A stretch of 33,626 nt of DNA from positions 1 through 33,626 of IMG/VR virus record IMGVR_UViG_3300036766_000374. One strand, given 5' to 3'. Below are positions 32,350-33,626 of the stretch, piece by piece. Both the position numbers and the translations under genes were made by a program. Below the pieces are notes generated by a model. That model worked only from the letters and a program-made list of their open reading frames with translations. It had not been told where the DNA came from and did no database searches. Positions within the stretch are counted from its first letter, which is position 1. Each line of letters begins with the position of its first letter. The DNA is from a virus.

Positions 32350-33626
32350 ATGGCGTGGTTGGGAACATGGAGTAAGCGTGCAAGTATTACTATAGATCAT
32401 ACCAAGATATCCTCAGATCTCGCCAACTTTCCTCTAACACTAAACCTAAATTCATCCTGTGGTATTAACACATTCAATATGTCACAGGTATTCTCTGAAC
32501 TTAATATGTCTTCCTACAATGATGATTTTACTGGTACAAACGGTAATGCACCAAGTTCACTGTGGACAGTAACTACTTCTACACATTGTACTCCACAAAT
32601 TCAGAGTAATACATTAAGTTTTGTTCCAAGTGCAGGTGTTGCTTCAGCAGAATATCCAACGGTCACAAGCAATTTTGTCTTTAGAAGTGATTTTGATATT
32701 CAATTTGATTTTTCTGGGTTAACTACAAGTACATCTGCTAATGATGGAATATGGTTAAAAATAACTGATGGTTCTTTAACACAAGGTCTTGTTAATCAAA
32801 ATTATTTTTATATCCTTGCAGGTTATAATACTGCTGCTAGATTTATTACAAATTATTATACAGATGGTGTATCTGGTACACAAACTAATGCTGCGAGAAC
32901 AAATAATTATGGTTCACTTAGACTTACAAGAGTTGGTACTACTATTACGATGTATTCTAAAGATGGTGTTGAAAGTTGGGTTTCTCAAAATACTCAAACT
33001 TGGGCACCAACTGAAGATTTATATGTTACTATTTTTCTTGCAGCAACTACTTCGACAACATCATGTAGTATTGATAACTTCACAATAAACTCAGGCACTG
33101 TCACTGATTTTGTCAATAGGAAAAAAGTAGCAATAACTACTTCAGACGGTACTACTCAGTGTTATGGTGAGATTGAGTCATGGGGTAATAATGCTGCTGT
33201 TATTCATACTAAGATTCCAACAATATCTTCATCAATAAATACATTACTTTACTTATACTATGATCATCTTCAGTCTGATAACCTTACATACATAGGTGAT
33301 AAAAGTACTGTAGTTGGACAAAATGTTTGGGATAGTAACTTCAAGACAGTATATCATATGGCAGAGTATCCATTCCCACTTGGTGCTAGAATATTAGATA
33401 GTACCTCAAATGCTAAAATAGGAACAACAGAAGGATTTACAACTAATACTGTTCTTGGATCTGGAAAGTTTGGAAGAGCTATTGACTTTGACGGATCTGA
33501 TGATGATGTAACATTAGGATTAAACACTATCAATACTCTGATAAATGGTGCATCAAGTATAACTATATCTGGGTTGGTAAAACCAGACACATTACCAGCT
33601 TCTGCACAAACAAGAGATATATTTGG
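32350..33626 (+). CDS. Large tail fibre/adhesin, 5' part (DUF2341 and LamG-like)
   Basis: ATG 32350 follows the previous TAG directly and the frame stays open for 425 codons to the window end, so the gene is truncated by the edge. The N-terminus, WLGTWSKRASITIDHTKISS then FPLTLNL, is the DUF2341 signature common in secreted and fibre proteins. DDFTGTNGNAPSSLWTV (about residues 58-74) opens a concanavalin-like domain. KFGRAIDFDGSDDDVTLG then ITISGLVKPD near the edge begins a LamG-type lectin fold. A host-glycan-binding tail fibre is the likely role. Confidence 0.8.
   Translation, partial: MAWLGTWSKRASITIDHTKISSDLANFPLTLNLNSSCGINTFNMSQVFSELNMSSYNDDFTGTNGNAPSSLWTVTTSTHCTPQIQSNTLSFVPSAGVASAEYPTVTSNFVFRSDFDIQFDFSGLTTSTSANDGIWLKITDGSLTQGLVNQNYFYILAGYNTAARFITNYYTDGVSGTQTNAARTNNYGSLRLTRVGTTITMYSKDGVESWVSQNTQTWAPTEDLYVTIFLAATTSTTSCSIDNFTINSGTVTDFVNRKKVAITTSDGTTQCYGEIESWGNNAAVIHTKIPTISSSINTLLYLYYDHLQSDNLTYIGDKSTVVGQNVWDSNFKTVYHMAEYPFPLGARILDSTSNAKIGTTEGFTTNTVLGSGKFGRAIDFDGSDDDVTLGLNTINTLINGASSITISGLVKPDTLPASAQTRDIF

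Overview
The window is a stretch of an AT-rich bacteriophage genome (roughly one third G+C by eye). Nearly every real gene lies head to tail on the + strand, with start/stop overlaps and short gaps. A sheath, a tube, a long tape measure, a gp25-like and a gp6/J-like wedge protein and a gp5-like spike show a contractile-tailed (myovirus-type) phage. The standard genetic code fits: TAA, TAG and TGA all end genes that are followed by a new ribosome site. The host cannot be named; an HD-GYP gene suggests a bacterium that uses cyclic di-GMP. No terminase, portal, major capsid, tRNA, integrase or CRISPR array is seen.

Region 1 (1-2394) holds small unknown genes, a decayed gene (901-1224) and a gene (1238-1837) with different codon use that ends in a strong hairpin. 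Two proteins here and one at 7676 share a short leader that resembles capsid-targeting leaders. Region 2 (2394-5717) is a tight three-gene block: a two-domain glycosyltransferase, a second protein of the GNG-motif (sialyltransferase/Maf-like) type, and a complete HD-GYP cyclic di-GMP phosphodiesterase. This is the most unusual cargo in the window.

Region 3 (5815-10837) is probably virion head/neck genes with a TusA-like sulfur-carrier gene and two zinc-binding proteins. Region 4 (10850-19071) is the tail shaft: sheath, tube, an unknown, a gp26-like chaperone whose 3' end appears to be joined by +1 frameshifting to a gp51-like extension, then a 1475-residue tape measure with W-rich repeats.

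Region 5 (19071-28786) is the baseplate: adaptor, gp53-like, hub with a very long Ser/Gly-rich tail, OB-fold spike, a probable propeller plus ASH-like protein, an 843-residue beta-solenoid, gp25-like and gp6/J-like wedges. Region 6 (28792-33626) holds two small repeat proteins, several unknowns, a possibly structured non-coding segment (31434-31641), a membrane protein and the start of a large DUF2341/LamG-type tail fibre that runs off the window.
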